From positions 202,112-266,111 of the forward strand of contig NZ_WJPK01000005.1 in NCBI RefSeq assembly GCF_009649685.1: 64,000 nucleotides of DNA, written 5' to 3'. The notes under the pieces were generated by a model. It made no database searches. It saw nothing but the letters and a program-made list of their open reading frames with translations, and was not told where the DNA came from. The stretch comes from Flavobacteriaceae bacterium EG-1 (lineage in GTDB: Bacteria; Bacteroidota; Bacteroidia; Flavobacteriales; Flavobacteriaceae). The first letter of the stretch is position 1. The number at the start of each line of letters is the position of its first letter. Below are positions 1 through 9,974 of the stretch, piece by piece. The translations under genes were made by a program, and so were the position numbers.

Positions 1-1080
1 ATAGGCAAATTGTTCCATAGTCATGCACCTGAAGGAATGTTCGATGACTCGGGAGGAAGGGTAGAACGTTTTGGCCCGTACCCCGATGATCGATTTGTAT
101 GGGATGGCTTCGGTACATCTGATAGAAAAAACTACGGTCGCACCAATACGGATTGGGGTGCTTTTCCAGAAGTGGATTCACTTATGCCTGATCATCAATC
201 AGTGGATTGGGCAATCAAACGTTTAAGCAAAACTTACGACAAACCCTTTTTCATGGGAGTGGGTTTTTTAAGACCTCACGTTCCTTTATATGTACCTCAA
301 AAGTGGTTTGATTTACATCCGTTGGATAGCATAAAAACAGTTCCTTACGAATCGGATGATTTAGACGATGTTCCGCCTGTCGCGAAACTAATCAATGATT
401 TGCCCATGATGCCGTCGACCGATTGGGCAATCAAGAGTGGTGAATGGCCTAAAATCATTCAGGCTTACTTGGCCTGTGTCAGTTTTGTGGATCATGAAAT
501 TGGTCGCATGTTGAACGCGCTTGAAAACAGTGAACATGCAGAAAACACTGTAATTGTATTTTGGTCCGATCATGGATATCGTTTAGGAGAAAAAGGCACT
601 TTTGCCAAGCATGCCTTATGGGAATCAGCTACAAAGGCACCCTTACTGTTTGTTGCGCCTAATTTGCCCAAGGGTAAAATTATAGATGAACCCGCGGAAA
701 TGCTGTCTATCTACCCTACCCTGCTCGAATTATGTGGGCTTCCTGCATATGTAAGAAATGAGGGCAAAAGTTTAGTGCCGACAATGATGGGGAAAAGAGC
801 TGACGAAAATTCTGTTGCTATAACAACCTTTGGCATGAACAATCATACTGTAAAATCAACAGGCTTCCGATACATTCAATATGAAGATGGTGCCGAAGAA
901 TTTTATGACCATAGGAATGACCCAAATGAATTTACAAACCAAACTAAAAATACAGATTACAAAAACCAAATCGAAGCATTAAAAAAATACCTGCCAAAAA
1001 TAAATGCCAATTGGGATTCAAATTCTGAATATAATTTTCAGCCATATTTTGTAGAACAAAAAGCTAGAAAAAGCAATTAA
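1..1080 (+). CDS. Sulfatase, iduronate-2-sulfatase type; 5' end outside the window
   Basis: The frame is open from base 1 (I-G-K-L-F-H), so only the C-terminal 359 residues are seen and the catalytic Cys motif lies upstream of the window. The G-K-L-F-H stretch, the metal-binding W-S-D-H-G-Y at about residue 193 and the following L-G-E-K-G-T-F-A-K-H are typical of iduronate-2-sulfatase-like S1 sulfatases (probably S1_7). It would remove ester sulfate from a sulfated sugar or uronic acid in the periplasm or at the surface. It lies 223 bp before a rhamnosidase in a sulfated-rhamnan locus, which fits ulvan breakdown. Family call is solid; exact substrate is inferred. Confidence 0.9.
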   Translation: MGKLFHSHAPEGMFDDSGGRVERFGPYPDDRFVWDGFGTSDRKNYGRTNTDWGAFPEVDSLMPDHQSVDWAIKRLSKTYDKPFFMGVGFLRPHVPLYVPQKWFDLHPLDSIKTVPYESDDLDDVPPVAKLINDLPMMPSTDWAIKSGEWPKIIQAYLACVSFVDHEIGRMLNALENSEHAENTVIVFWSDHGYRLGEKGTFAKHALWESATKAPLLFVAPNLPKGKIIDEPAEMLSIYPTLLELCGLPAYVRNEGKSLVPTMMGKRADENSVAITTFGMNNHTVKSTGFRYIQYEDGAEEFYDHRNDPNEFTNQTKNTDYKNQIEALKKYLPKINANWDSNSEYNFQPYFVEQKARKSN

Positions 1081-1231
1081 GACTTAAACTCCATTATGCT
1101 TATTTGTACGTCTCATTAGTCGCATGTATTTTCTAATCTTATTATACGGTTATTAATTATAGAGTCCTATTTCAATATTCGCAAAAATAAAATTACACTC
1201 CGTTTTCTTCCAAATTTAAACATGACAAACA

Positions 1232-1274
1232 GGACTGTACAGGACGCATAAACCTTCTGTTATCGATAATTTCA
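1232..1274 (+). promoter_or_regulatory. PUL operator copy before the GH78 gene, with weak -7 box
   Basis: GGACT-GTACA-GGACGC at 1232-1247 matches the operator shared by the locus. A poor -7-like box TAATTTCA lies at 1267-1274, centred 31 bp downstream as in the better copies. The operator match is good; the -7 box is weak. Confidence 0.5.
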
Positions 1275-1303
1275 CCTAAATACACCTTAATATAACTACT
1301 AAT

Positions 1304-4060
1304 TTGAGAACTATAATTTCACAACTTTCGCTTGTACTACTGTTTTTTCTTATCAACTCTTTCTCAATAAAAAAGTTGGAAACATTAAATCTGGTAACAG
1401 AATACAAAACCAACCCTATTGGTATTGACGTCCTCAAACCCAGGTTAAGTTGGCAATTGAACTCAGACGAGAGAAATGTGATCCAGACAGCTTATGAAAT
1501 TCGCGTAGCGGACTCAAAGGTTAATCTGCAAGAAGGTAAAAATCTTATTTGGACTTCAGGAAAAATTGAAAGTGACCAATCCGTAAACGTAATCTACGAA
1601 GGCCCTAAACTGCAATCTATGCAGCGAGTATATTGGCAAGTCCGGGTTTGGGACAACAAAAACAGAGCTTCGGCGTGGAGTACTCCCGCCTATTGGGAAA
1701 TGGGTATTTTAGACAAAGCCCTATGGACTGCATCGTACATTGCTATGAACGACATTACTGCAGAAAAAAAATCACATCCGTCGCAGTACTTTAGAACGGA
1801 GTTCCAAACGAATAAAACCATTGTTTCGGCCAAGGTACAAGCCACTTCTTTGGGAGTCTATGAACTTTACCTGAACGGGAAAAAAGTAGGTAATGACCTT
1901 TTTACGCCTGGCTACACTACCTATAACAAAAGGTTGCAGTACCAGACCTACGATGTAACGAATATGCTGAGAGACAATAATGCCATAGGTGCTATTGTAG
2001 GCGATGGTTGGTATAGAGGAAACATAGGCTGGAAAGGCGATTATGCCTTTTACGGAAACCAACTTGCCCTTTTAGTACAATTACATATAAACTATGCCGA
2101 TGGAAGTAGTGAAACTATAGTAAGTAATGGTGATTGGAAAGCATCTTACGGCCCTATACTTGAATCTGATATGTACAATGGTGAAAAATACGATGCCCGA
2201 TTAGAAATGGACGGTTGGAATCAAAACGGATTTGATGATAGTAATTGGAAAAAAGTGGAAATCTTAGACCATTCCAAAGATATTCTGGTAGCGCCACAAG
2301 GACCTCCGGTAAGAGCAACTGAAGAAATAAAACCCAAAAAGCTCATTACCACCCCCAAAGGAGAGTTGGTATTGGATTTAGGACAAAACATAGTGGGCTG
2401 GGCCAGAATGAAGGTTAAAGGTCCTAAAGGCCATAAGGTGACCCTTAAATTTGCGGAAGTCCTTGATAAAGATGGTAATTTTTACACCAAAAACCTACGA
2501 GCAGCTGAGGCAACAGACAACTATATTTTAAAAGGTGAAGGAGAAGAAATTTTTGAACCACATTTTACCTCCCATGGTTTTAGATACATACAGGTTATAG
2601 ATTACCCAGGTAACCTAAATCCTGACGCTATTACAGGAATTGTGATTCATTCGGATATCACGCCTACCGGAAGTTTTACAACTTCAGACCCAATGATCAA
2701 TCAATTACAGAGTAATATTCAATGGGGACAACGAGACAACTTTTTAGATATTCCTACAGACTGTCCACAGCGCGATGAACGAGCGGGTTGGACAGGTGAT
2801 GCTCAAGTTTTTAGCATGACTGCTGCTTTTAATTTTGACGTAGCTACATTTTATACAAAATGGTTAAAAGATTTAGCCTTGGACCAGCACGATAACGGAT
2901 CCGTGACCAACGTAGTGCCTGACATTTTAACGGGAGGAGAAGGTGTTAGTGCCAAAGGTGGCGCCACAGGCTGGGCAGATGCTGCGGTAATCATTCCGTG
3001 GACGGTCTACCAGTCTTATGGGGATAAACGTATTTTAAAAGAGCAATATGCCAGTATGAAAGGTTGGGTAGATTTTATGGCTCAGAAATCAGGTGAGGAC
3101 TATTTATGGAACGACCCCAAGCATTGGCATTGGGGAGACTGGTTAGCCTATAATGCGGACAAACCCGACTACAATGGTTCCGTAACCGAAAAAGATTTAA
3201 TTGCTACCGCCTATGCTTATTATTCCACATCACTCTTTAGCAAAATAGCCGAAGTATTAGGAAAAACCGAAGACATTGAGAAATATGCTCAGCAAGCCAA
3301 AAACATAAAAAAAGCTTTTGTACAGGAGTATGTTACCCCAAACGGGCGTTTGGTCTCTCACACGCAAACAGCTTATGCAATGGCCCTTTCCTTTGATCTG
3401 ATTCCTGAAAATTTAAAGAAAAAATCCGCTGAATACTTCGCTCAGGACGTGAAAAAATTCGGGCATTTGACTACAGGGTTTTTAGGGACTCCCCTACTCT
3501 GCACAACCCTTTCCAAAATAGGACGCGATGATTTGGCCTTTATGTTACTCAACAGAAAGGAATTTCCATCCTGGCTTTATCCAATAACCATGGGAGCCAC
3601 TACTATTTGGGAACGATGGGACACGCAAAAACCCGACGGGACTATTATTGAAGGTATGAACAGTTTTAATCACTATTCGTACGGTGCCATTGGAGAATGG
3701 CTTTATACCCATGTAGGAGGATTGAGAATAGACCCTAAAAAACCAGGTTATAAACACATCATATTTGACCCTCACCCAGGTGGAGGGTTGACAGCTGCAA
3801 AGGCTGAATTCATATCCCTTTATGGAAAAATAAAATCTGACTGGGAGATAAAAGATGGCGAATTTCATTATGAAGTAACCATACCCGCTAATACTACCGC
3901 ATCTGTAACGTTATCGGGAGCTACACTAGAAAACATTAAGCTAAACAGCGCTAAGTTAAAAGCCGAAATGCAAAAAAACTTAAAGCAAACACAGCAAGGT
4001 GTACAGCTTGAACTGGGTTCAGGAACTTACCGCTTTTCGTATCCTCAACCGGCTAAATAA
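1304..4060 (+). CDS. Alpha-L-rhamnosidase, GH78, secreted
   Basis: 918 residues. It hydrolyses terminal alpha-L-rhamnose from oligosaccharides. An N-terminal hydrophobic signal segment (about residues 3-22) is followed by an Ig-like domain, the jelly-roll modules of GH78, a six-hairpin (alpha/alpha)6 barrel and a C-terminal beta domain. The family signature D-C-P-Q-R-D-E-R-x-G-W-T-G-D is at residues 486-499, and the likely general base is E798 in Y-G-A-I-G-E-W. The start is TTG; no ATG occurs before residue 100, and only this start keeps the signal peptide. A PUL operator lies about 60 bp upstream and a strong hairpin follows. Product would feed the rhamnose operon at 25-33 kb. Confidence 0.93.
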   Translation: MRTIISQLSLVLLFFLINSFSIKKLETLNLVTEYKTNPIGIDVLKPRLSWQLNSDERNVIQTAYEIRVADSKVNLQEGKNLIWTSGKIESDQSVNVIYEGPKLQSMQRVYWQVRVWDNKNRASAWSTPAYWEMGILDKALWTASYIAMNDITAEKKSHPSQYFRTEFQTNKTIVSAKVQATSLGVYELYLNGKKVGNDLFTPGYTTYNKRLQYQTYDVTNMLRDNNAIGAIVGDGWYRGNIGWKGDYAFYGNQLALLVQLHINYADGSSETIVSNGDWKASYGPILESDMYNGEKYDARLEMDGWNQNGFDDSNWKKVEILDHSKDILVAPQGPPVRATEEIKPKKLITTPKGELVLDLGQNIVGWARMKVKGPKGHKVTLKFAEVLDKDGNFYTKNLRAAEATDNYILKGEGEEIFEPHFTSHGFRYIQVIDYPGNLNPDAITGIVIHSDITPTGSFTTSDPMINQLQSNIQWGQRDNFLDIPTDCPQRDERAGWTGDAQVFSMTAAFNFDVATFYTKWLKDLALDQHDNGSVTNVVPDILTGGEGVSAKGGATGWADAAVIIPWTVYQSYGDKRILKEQYASMKGWVDFMAQKSGEDYLWNDPKHWHWGDWLAYNADKPDYNGSVTEKDLIATAYAYYSTSLFSKIAEVLGKTEDIEKYAQQAKNIKKAFVQEYVTPNGRLVSHTQTAYAMALSFDLIPENLKKKSAEYFAQDVKKFGHLTTGFLGTPLLCTTLSKIGRDDLAFMLLNRKEFPSWLYPITMGATTIWERWDTQKPDGTIIEGMNSFNHYSYGAIGEWLYTHVGGLRIDPKKPGYKHIIFDPHPGGGLTAAKAEFISLYGKIKSDWEIKDGEFHYEVTIPANTTASVTLSGATLENIKLNSAKLKAEMQKNLKQTQQGVQLELGSGTYRFSYPQPAK

Positions 4061-4082
4061 AATTACCCATTACTATTTGGGA

Positions 4083-4125
4083 AGAACAACAAAGCCCAGC
4101 TTTTAAAGCTGGGCTTTGTTGTTCT
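4083..4125. terminator. Perfect hairpin between convergent genes
   Basis: Two 21-bp arms (4083-4103 and 4105-4125) match perfectly around one central base; the core is AAGCCCAGC/GCTGGGCTT. It lies between the converging GH78 gene and the minus-strand dehydrogenase genes, so it probably ends transcripts from both sides. There is no long T-run, so it may also act as a 3' stabilising stem. Confidence 0.75.
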
Positions 4126-4191
4126 CGGATAAATGTGGCAATAAGTTGGTACTAAAAATGTAATTGACCAAGATATGGAGCATAAAGAAAG

Positions 4192-4830
4192 TTACAAAGA
4201 CCAAGCTCTGCCTCCCGATACTTCCTGTAAATCTACACATCCTTTTTGCGCGCCCGGAATAGGGTCATAGGCCAAGACCTCTTCCCCAATAATTTTACTG
4301 ACTTTAAAAGCTTCTATTCCCCTGTTTCGTAATGAATTCAAAACAAAAAAATTAACCGCATCATCGGATAGTAGTTGAGCTCCCTCCTTTTCGGAGGCAG
4401 CTACCTCCATATTCCATTTCTTTTTATTCTCGGCATCAGCCTTAAAATAATGGGCCACCCTTTTTTCTATATCACCTTCCGTTAAATCAGTTGAAACGTT
4501 CTTTACAGATTTTTCAAGGGTTGTAGACAAATACTGCTCTACACCTGCTTTAAATGCAGTTTTTTCTTTTTCCGTAGATATAACATCTAGATAGCCATCT
4601 ATAAATTGGGCCAAGTTCAAATCTGTTGCTCCAGGCACATCTGGAGTCTTAGGTATCATTACCTCTAAGGTCTTTGAAACAATATCAGCTTCATCGGGTG
4701 AAAAAAATACAGGGTTCCATGAAACCTTTTTTTCTTGGGTACAACTTTGAATAAGTGTGACTACGGCAGATGACATGGTTAAGGAACCTAGCGATAACCC
4801 AATGTTCTTTAGTGCTTTTCTTCTTTCCAA
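4192..4830 (-). CDS. Gluconate 2-dehydrogenase subunit 3 family protein
   Basis: 212 residues. The N-terminus has an arginine pair (E-R-R-K-A-L-K), a hydrophobic stretch and a Cys at about residue 30 (Q-S-C-T), resembling a Tat-type or lipoprotein signal. The rest matches the small subunit that escorts periplasmic GMC-type dehydrogenases. It starts 9 bp after the GMC gene, so the two form one operon and probably one complex. In other bacteria such pairs oxidise sugars or sugar acids outside the cytoplasm and pass electrons to a cytochrome or quinone. The substrate here is unknown; a rhamnose- or uronate-derived sugar fits the context. Confidence 0.85.
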   Translation of the reverse strand: MERRKALKNIGLSLGSLTMSSAVVTLIQSCTQEKKVSWNPVFFSPDEADIVSKTLEVMIPKTPDVPGATDLNLAQFIDGYLDVISTEKEKTAFKAGVEQYLSTTLEKSVKNVSTDLTEGDIEKRVAHYFKADAENKKKWNMEVAASEKEGAQLLSDDAVNFFVLNSLRNRGIEAFKVSKIIGEEVLAYDPIPGAQKGCVDLQEVSGGRAWSL

Positions 4831-4839
4831 AACAGTTGT

Positions 4840-6540
4840 TTAAATATTCATTTTCTTTAATTCCTCTACAGCATGATTGGCTGCTCTTGCCGTTAGAGCC
4901 ATGTATGTTAGTGAAGGATTTTGACATCCTGCAGAGGTCATACAAGCCCCATCGGTAACATATACATTAGGCACTTCATGCAGCTGGTTGTATTTATTCA
5001 AAACCGAAGTTTTTGGGTCCTTACCCATTCTAGCCGTACCCATTTCGTGAATACCGCCTCCCATGTACGATTCCCTTTTGTTGGCCCTGACATCTTTAAA
5101 GCCTGAATTTTCCAACATTTCTTGGGCCTGCTCTATCCAATCTTTTTTCATCCGTTTCTCGTTATCTTTGAACTCGGCATCAAAAACAATTGTAGGTAAA
5201 CCGTAGTCATCAAGCTTATCATAATTTAATGACATATGGTTTTCATGATACGGCAATACTTCTCCAAAACCGCCTAAGTTAATTCGCCAACCTCCAGGTT
5301 CCAGCATGGCTGCTTTCAATTCTTCTCCGTAGGCATACTCAGGAATCAAAGTACTAAAGTCATTACGCCCGGCACTACCTTGGTATCCGTAACCCCGTAT
5401 AAAATCTACTTTTTTAGAGGTGGAATCTACATTTCTAAACCTTGGTATATAAAACCCGTTAGGTCTTCGTCCTTTATAGTACTTATCATCATAGCCATCT
5501 ATTTTTCCGCTTGCACCACCACCTAATTGGTGATCCATGATATTGTGTCCCAATTCACCACTGGCATTGCCCATACCGTTTGGAAAAACATCTGACTTTG
5601 ATTGCATCAAAATTGCCGTAGAAGCCATGGACGAAGCACACAAGAAGACTATTTTAGATTTAAACTCTATTACTTCCTTAGTATTGGCGTCTACAATCTT
5701 GACTCCTGTAGCTTTTTTTGTTTCCTTGTCGTACAATACCTCGCAAACAATAGAATCTGGTCTTAGCGTCATATTTCCTGTAGCCTCTGCCATGGGAAGT
5801 GTTGATGAATTTGAGCTAAAATAACCACCGTACGGACACCCGCGTTTGCAACGGTTCCTGTATTGGCAGGTTCCTCTTCCTGCCCCAGGTTTTGACCCTT
5901 CCGTAATATGAGCAACCCTACCTATGGTTAGTACACGATCATCATATTTTTCAGAAATACCATTCTTTAAATGCTCTTCCACGCAATTGAGTTCCATAGG
6001 TTTTAAAAACACGCTGTCCGGTAAATGGGGCAACCCTAGGGCCTCTCCACTAATACCTACATGTTTTTCCACATGCTCATACCATGGCTTTAAATCTTTA
6101 TATCGAATAGGCCAGTCTACACCAATACCATCTTTGACATTGGCTTCGAAATCCAAATCTGACCAACGATAGGTTTGCTTGCCCCATATGAGGGAACGGC
6201 CACCAACCTGTGTACCTCGAATCCAATCAAATCTTTTTGTTTCATCATAATCATATTTTGAATCGTCATTAAAAAAATGACGTGTGGTTTCATCAAAACC
6301 CCAACGCGATTGCTTTGGATATTTTTCCTTTATTTTAGCTGGGGTCTCACCTCCATTTGGTAAGTCCCACGGATCAAGGTTCATAGTTGGATAATCAACT
6401 ACATGTTGTACCATTCTTCCACGTTCCAGAACTAAAGTTTTAAGCCCGTTCTCGCAAAGCTCTTTTGCTGCCCATCCTCCACTTACGCCAGTACCAACTA
6501 CAATGGCGTCATAGGTATTACTCAATGGTATTTTTGACAT
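4840..6540 (-). CDS. GMC-family FAD oxidoreductase, large subunit
   Basis: 566 residues. The N-terminal Rossmann motif V-G-T-G-V-S-G-G and E-R-G near residue 40 bind FAD. A G-G-R-S-L-I-W-G segment, the catalytic-region motif H-E-M-G-T-A-R-M-G and the closing N-P-S-L-T-Y-M-A-L are typical of glucose-methanol-choline oxidoreductases of the gluconate/sorbose dehydrogenase branch. Four Cys around residues 225-240 (T-C-Q-Y-R-N-R-C-K-R-G-C) are also seen in bacterial relatives. First gene of a two-gene operon with the small subunit, driven by a promoter that carries the PUL operator. The sugar oxidised cannot be read from sequence. Confidence 0.9.
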   Translation of the reverse strand: MSKIPLSNTYDAIVVGTGVSGGWAAKELCENGLKTLVLERGRMVQHVVDYPTMNLDPWDLPNGGETPAKIKEKYPKQSRWGFDETTRHFFNDDSKYDYDETKRFDWIRGTQVGGRSLIWGKQTYRWSDLDFEANVKDGIGVDWPIRYKDLKPWYEHVEKHVGISGEALGLPHLPDSVFLKPMELNCVEEHLKNGISEKYDDRVLTIGRVAHITEGSKPGAGRGTCQYRNRCKRGCPYGGYFSSNSSTLPMAEATGNMTLRPDSIVCEVLYDKETKKATGVKIVDANTKEVIEFKSKIVFLCASSMASTAILMQSKSDVFPNGMGNASGELGHNIMDHQLGGGASGKIDGYDDKYYKGRRPNGFYIPRFRNVDSTSKKVDFIRGYGYQGSAGRNDFSTLIPEYAYGEELKAAMLEPGGWRINLGGFGEVLPYHENHMSLNYDKLDDYGLPTIVFDAEFKDNEKRMKKDWIEQAQEMLENSGFKDVRANKRESYMGGGIHEMGTARMGKDPKTSVLNKYNQLHEVPNVYVTDGACMTSAGCQNPSLTYMALTARAANHAVEELKKMNI

Positions 6541-6586
6541 AAGTAAACTCTTTTAGTAAATAGACTTTTAATTTCTGAAAAATTAT

Positions 6587-6634
6587 CAAAGCTAATTTAG
6601 GACAAAGATTATCTATACCTGTCCTGTACGATGC
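6587..6634 (-). promoter_or_regulatory. PUL operator and -7 candidates for the GMC operon
   Basis: On the minus strand GCATC-GTACA-GGACAG (6619-6634) matches the locus operator in its two right-hand units. Two -7 candidates follow: TAAATTAG at 6592-6599, centred 31 bp away as at other copies, and TAGCTTTG at 6587-6594, a better box but 36 bp away. Confidence 0.6.
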
Positions 6635-6804
6635 TGCTTGCTAAAACTTGATTGTATAATTGCCTAACTAAAAATCGTAGCTATAGATTACTATTACGCC
6701 ATATTCCGAATTGTAATTTATCTTTTGAAGCAATTAGCTTTATTCAACTAAAACATTTTCAAAACTCGTTGATTCTTACTAAAAAAATTTTGCAAAAATC
6801 AAAC

Positions 6805-6888
6805 AGGACAGTACAAGATAGTGCAGGATAGCACAGGATAGTACAAGATAGTGCAGGATGAAGGTTTAAACTAACAACAATATTTTTG
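6805..6888 (+). promoter_or_regulatory. Expanded operator array and -7 box of susCD
   Basis: After AGGACA come five consecutive 10-bp units of the form GYRCARGATR (6811-6860), one helical turn each. A -7 box TATTTTTG lies at 6881-6888. The last 16 bp of the array in the shared phase (6846-6861) are centred 31 bp from the -7 box, the same spacing as at the fused sulfatase gene and the rhamnose operon. It suggests several protomers bound on one face of the helix. Confidence 0.75.
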
Positions 6889-6921
6889 AAAGAACTCAAT
6901 TCACTTTAAATAATTAACTAT

Positions 6922-9900
6922 ATGAAAAAAACAAGATTTAATTCAAGCAAACGATGGGCACCTATCTTTACATTGTTGCTTACCTTCAGCTCTATTGTTG
7001 GATGGTCGCAGCAATCAGTTACTGGAACTGTATCTGCAGATGGTCTTCCTTTACCGGGCGCATCGATAATAGTCAAGGGTACAACTCGAGGTGTAAGTAC
7101 AGATTTTGATGGTAACTTTACCATTGAGGCAGGAGCAGATGACATACTATCAATTTCTTATATAGGTTACGCACCTCAAGAAATTGTTGTGGGTACTCAA
7201 AATCAGATTAATGTTATATTAGTAGCCAGTAATGAACTTGAGGAAGTTGTTGTCATTGGATATGGAACAACAACTAAATCGGACTTAACTGGTTCTGTCG
7301 CATCAGTTAGTGCTGAAGAAATCACACAAGTACCTTCTTCAAGGGTAGATCAAGTTTTACAAGGTAGGGCTGCCGGTGTTCAAGTAACACAAGTTAGTGG
7401 TGCTCCTGGAGCAGGAACGGTCATAAGAGTAAGAGGTGGAAATTCTATTACTGGTAGTAATGAACCCCTCTGGGTTATTGATGGTATTGTTGTTGGCACT
7501 AATTTTAATTTAAACAACATTAACGCAAATGACATAAAATCGATTGAAATACTAAAGGATGCTTCATCTATTGCGATTTACGGTTCAAGAGGTGCAAACG
7601 GTGTAGTATTGGTTACAACCAAAAATGGTCGTGGTGCAGGTACTGGAAAGCCTGAAGTGAGTGTTAATATATTCACTAGTATGCAGATGCTACCTGAACT
7701 GCCAGATTTTTTATCTCAAGAAGAACAGATTGCTTTTACCAACGAACACGCGGAATTCAGATCAGCCGCTGCTCCATTTCCTGATGCACCATCTACATAC
7801 CCGAACAATGATTGGGTCGATTTAACAACAGGACCAGCCCCAATTTACAATGCGGATGTATCTCTTGCAGGAGCATCGGAAAATGTGAATTATTATAACT
7901 CGATAAATTATTTTAATCAAGAAGGTATTGTAAATACTTCTGGTATTGAAAAATTTATTTTCAGATCAAATTTAGACTTGAATCTAAGCCACAAATTGAA
8001 AGCTGGTTTTCGAATTAATTACTCTAGAATTAAAGTAGATAATGGTCTCACCTCTTTTGGTGGAAATGCATTTGGTACGTTAAGCACGCAACCCGTATTC
8101 AATGATGATGGCACCTACAATGGATTTAATGATGTTATCGGTTCACCTTTTAATAATCCCCTTGCCAATTTCGAGTTAAACACTAATGAGACTTTTACCA
8201 ATAACTTATTAGGTACAGTTTATTTGGAATACAACCCGACTCCTGCTTGGACAATTCGTTCGACTTTCAGCCCAGAATTCAACAACACCAAACGAAATAG
8301 ATTCAATTCTAGTCAGTTACCGGGTAATCTTGCTGTTGGAGTAACAGATGGTGGTACCGCTAGTGTAAGAACCGTAGCAAGTACTGGTTGGAATAATGAG
8401 AACACCATACAATATCGTACTGATATAAATGAAAATCATGGACTTACAATACTTGGAGGGGCTTCTTTTCAAAAAGTGGAGACTGAAACTACTGAGGCAG
8501 AGGCAGCGGGTATTACTAGTGACGCAACTGGATTTAATAATTTAGGCAATTCCGATCCAATTAGATCAATAGTCACCAGCAATTACAGCGGATTTCAAAT
8601 TGCCTCATTTTTTGGTAGAATAAACTACGACTATAAAGATAAATATTTATTAACTCTAGTAGGCAGAACAGATGGTAGTTCAGTTTTCGCAGAAGGAAAT
8701 AAATATGAGTTCTACCCTTCTTTGGCAGCAGCCTGGAAAATTAGTGAAGAATCTTTTATGCAAAATCAAAATATATTTTCTGATTTAAAATTAAGAGCTA
8801 GTTGGGGTCGTTCTGGTAATCAAGCGATTGGACCTTATAGAACATTAGGGGTTCTAACCGAAGCGAATACTACACTTAATGGCTCTGAAGTACCAGGATT
8901 AACATTGGGTAGACCTTCAAATCCGAACCTACAATGGGAAACAACTACTTCATTGGATATTGCGTTAGAAGCATCACTTTTCGGAGGAAGACTCTTTACG
9001 GAATTCAACTATTATCAAAAAGAGACCAACGACTTACTTTTAGACGTAACCATACCCAGACAAACTGGGTTTACAAGTCAATTGCAAAATATTGGGGCAC
9101 TCGAAAACAAAGGATGGGAACTGTTAATAAATTCTACTAACATTTCCAATGACAACTTTAACTGGAATACTACCTTAACATTGGCAGCAAACAAAAATAA
9201 AATATTAGATCTTGGAGGGCAAGAATTTATAGATGTTGTCGTAGATCCTATTATTGGTTCAGGTAATACTAGACTAATTGTTGGCGAATCAGTTCCAGTT
9301 TATACGGGATTAAATTATCTAGGTACATGGAAAAGTCAAGCAGAAATTGATGCATCAGGCAGAACTGATCCACAAGTTGTAGGTGGACCTCGATTCGAGG
9401 ATTTAAATGGAGATGGTATCGCTTCAACTGAAGATAATGTTATTTTAGGTAGTCCATTACCTGACCTTATTTTTGGATTCGAAAACTCATTTTCATACAA
9501 GAATCTGGATTTTTCCTTTTTCTTTCAAGGCACTACGGGCAATGAAGTGTATAATTTAAGAATGCGTAATCATTATTTTAATCGAGGTGAAACTGTAAAA
9601 TTTGGAGATTTAAGAAACCGTTGGACAGTTAACAATCCAACTTCTGATATTCCTAGAGCCGGTGGTGATTCTGTAACAAATACACCAAGTAATTCAGAAT
9701 ACGTAGAAGATGGTTCTCATATTCGACTTAAAACGGTACGATTGGCTTATAATTTTCCAACCAAAAAAATATTTAAGGGAGTAAAAAACGCTACCATTTA
9801 TTTATCTGGAAGCAATCTATGGTTGTCCTCTAAAACTCGATTGATTGAGCCTGAGGCCAGTAATTTTGGAAGAAGTGGGTTGGGAAATATTGCCCAAGGA

Positions 9901-9963
9901 TATTTAGATGGACAATACCCAAACCCACGAGTGATAACTCTCGGACTTAACGTAACTTTTTAA
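6922..9963 (+). CDS. SusC-like TonB-dependent outer-membrane transporter
   Basis: 1013 residues. A signal peptide (to about residue 30, ending W-S-Q-Q) is followed by a carboxypeptidase-regulatory-like beta domain (about 32-110, P-L-P-G-A-S-I-I-V-K-G), a plug (V-V-I-G-Y-G, R-G-x-N-S-I-T-G, I-Y-G-S-R-G-A-N-G-V-V-L-V-T-T) and a 22-strand barrel ending in L-N-V-T-F. It imports oligosaccharides across the outer membrane with its SusD partner, 11 bp downstream. The upstream operator array ties it to the rhamnose genes. Ligand is inferred from context as a sulfated rhamnose-containing oligosaccharide. Confidence 0.96.
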   Translation: MKKTRFNSSKRWAPIFTLLLTFSSIVGWSQQSVTGTVSADGLPLPGASIIVKGTTRGVSTDFDGNFTIEAGADDILSISYIGYAPQEIVVGTQNQINVILVASNELEEVVVIGYGTTTKSDLTGSVASVSAEEITQVPSSRVDQVLQGRAAGVQVTQVSGAPGAGTVIRVRGGNSITGSNEPLWVIDGIVVGTNFNLNNINANDIKSIEILKDASSIAIYGSRGANGVVLVTTKNGRGAGTGKPEVSVNIFTSMQMLPELPDFLSQEEQIAFTNEHAEFRSAAAPFPDAPSTYPNNDWVDLTTGPAPIYNADVSLAGASENVNYYNSINYFNQEGIVNTSGIEKFIFRSNLDLNLSHKLKAGFRINYSRIKVDNGLTSFGGNAFGTLSTQPVFNDDGTYNGFNDVIGSPFNNPLANFELNTNETFTNNLLGTVYLEYNPTPAWTIRSTFSPEFNNTKRNRFNSSQLPGNLAVGVTDGGTASVRTVASTGWNNENTIQYRTDINENHGLTILGGASFQKVETETTEAEAAGITSDATGFNNLGNSDPIRSIVTSNYSGFQIASFFGRINYDYKDKYLLTLVGRTDGSSVFAEGNKYEFYPSLAAAWKISEESFMQNQNIFSDLKLRASWGRSGNQAIGPYRTLGVLTEANTTLNGSEVPGLTLGRPSNPNLQWETTTSLDIALEASLFGGRLFTEFNYYQKETNDLLLDVTIPRQTGFTSQLQNIGALENKGWELLINSTNISNDNFNWNTTLTLAANKNKILDLGGQEFIDVVVDPIIGSGNTRLIVGESVPVYTGLNYLGTWKSQAEIDASGRTDPQVVGGPRFEDLNGDGIASTEDNVILGSPLPDLIFGFENSFSYKNLDFSFFFQGTTGNEVYNLRMRNHYFNRGETVKFGDLRNRWTVNNPTSDIPRAGGDSVTNTPSNSEYVEDGSHIRLKTVRLAYNFPTKKIFKGVKNATIYLSGSNLWLSSKTRLIEPEASNFGRSGLGNIAQGYLDGQYPNPRVITLGLNVTF

Positions 9964-9974
9964 AAAAATTATCT

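Noticed and set aside
6805..6860. Short tandem repeats considered as a CRISPR-like array
   Set aside because: Units are 10 bp without spacers and match the operator found singly at other promoters.
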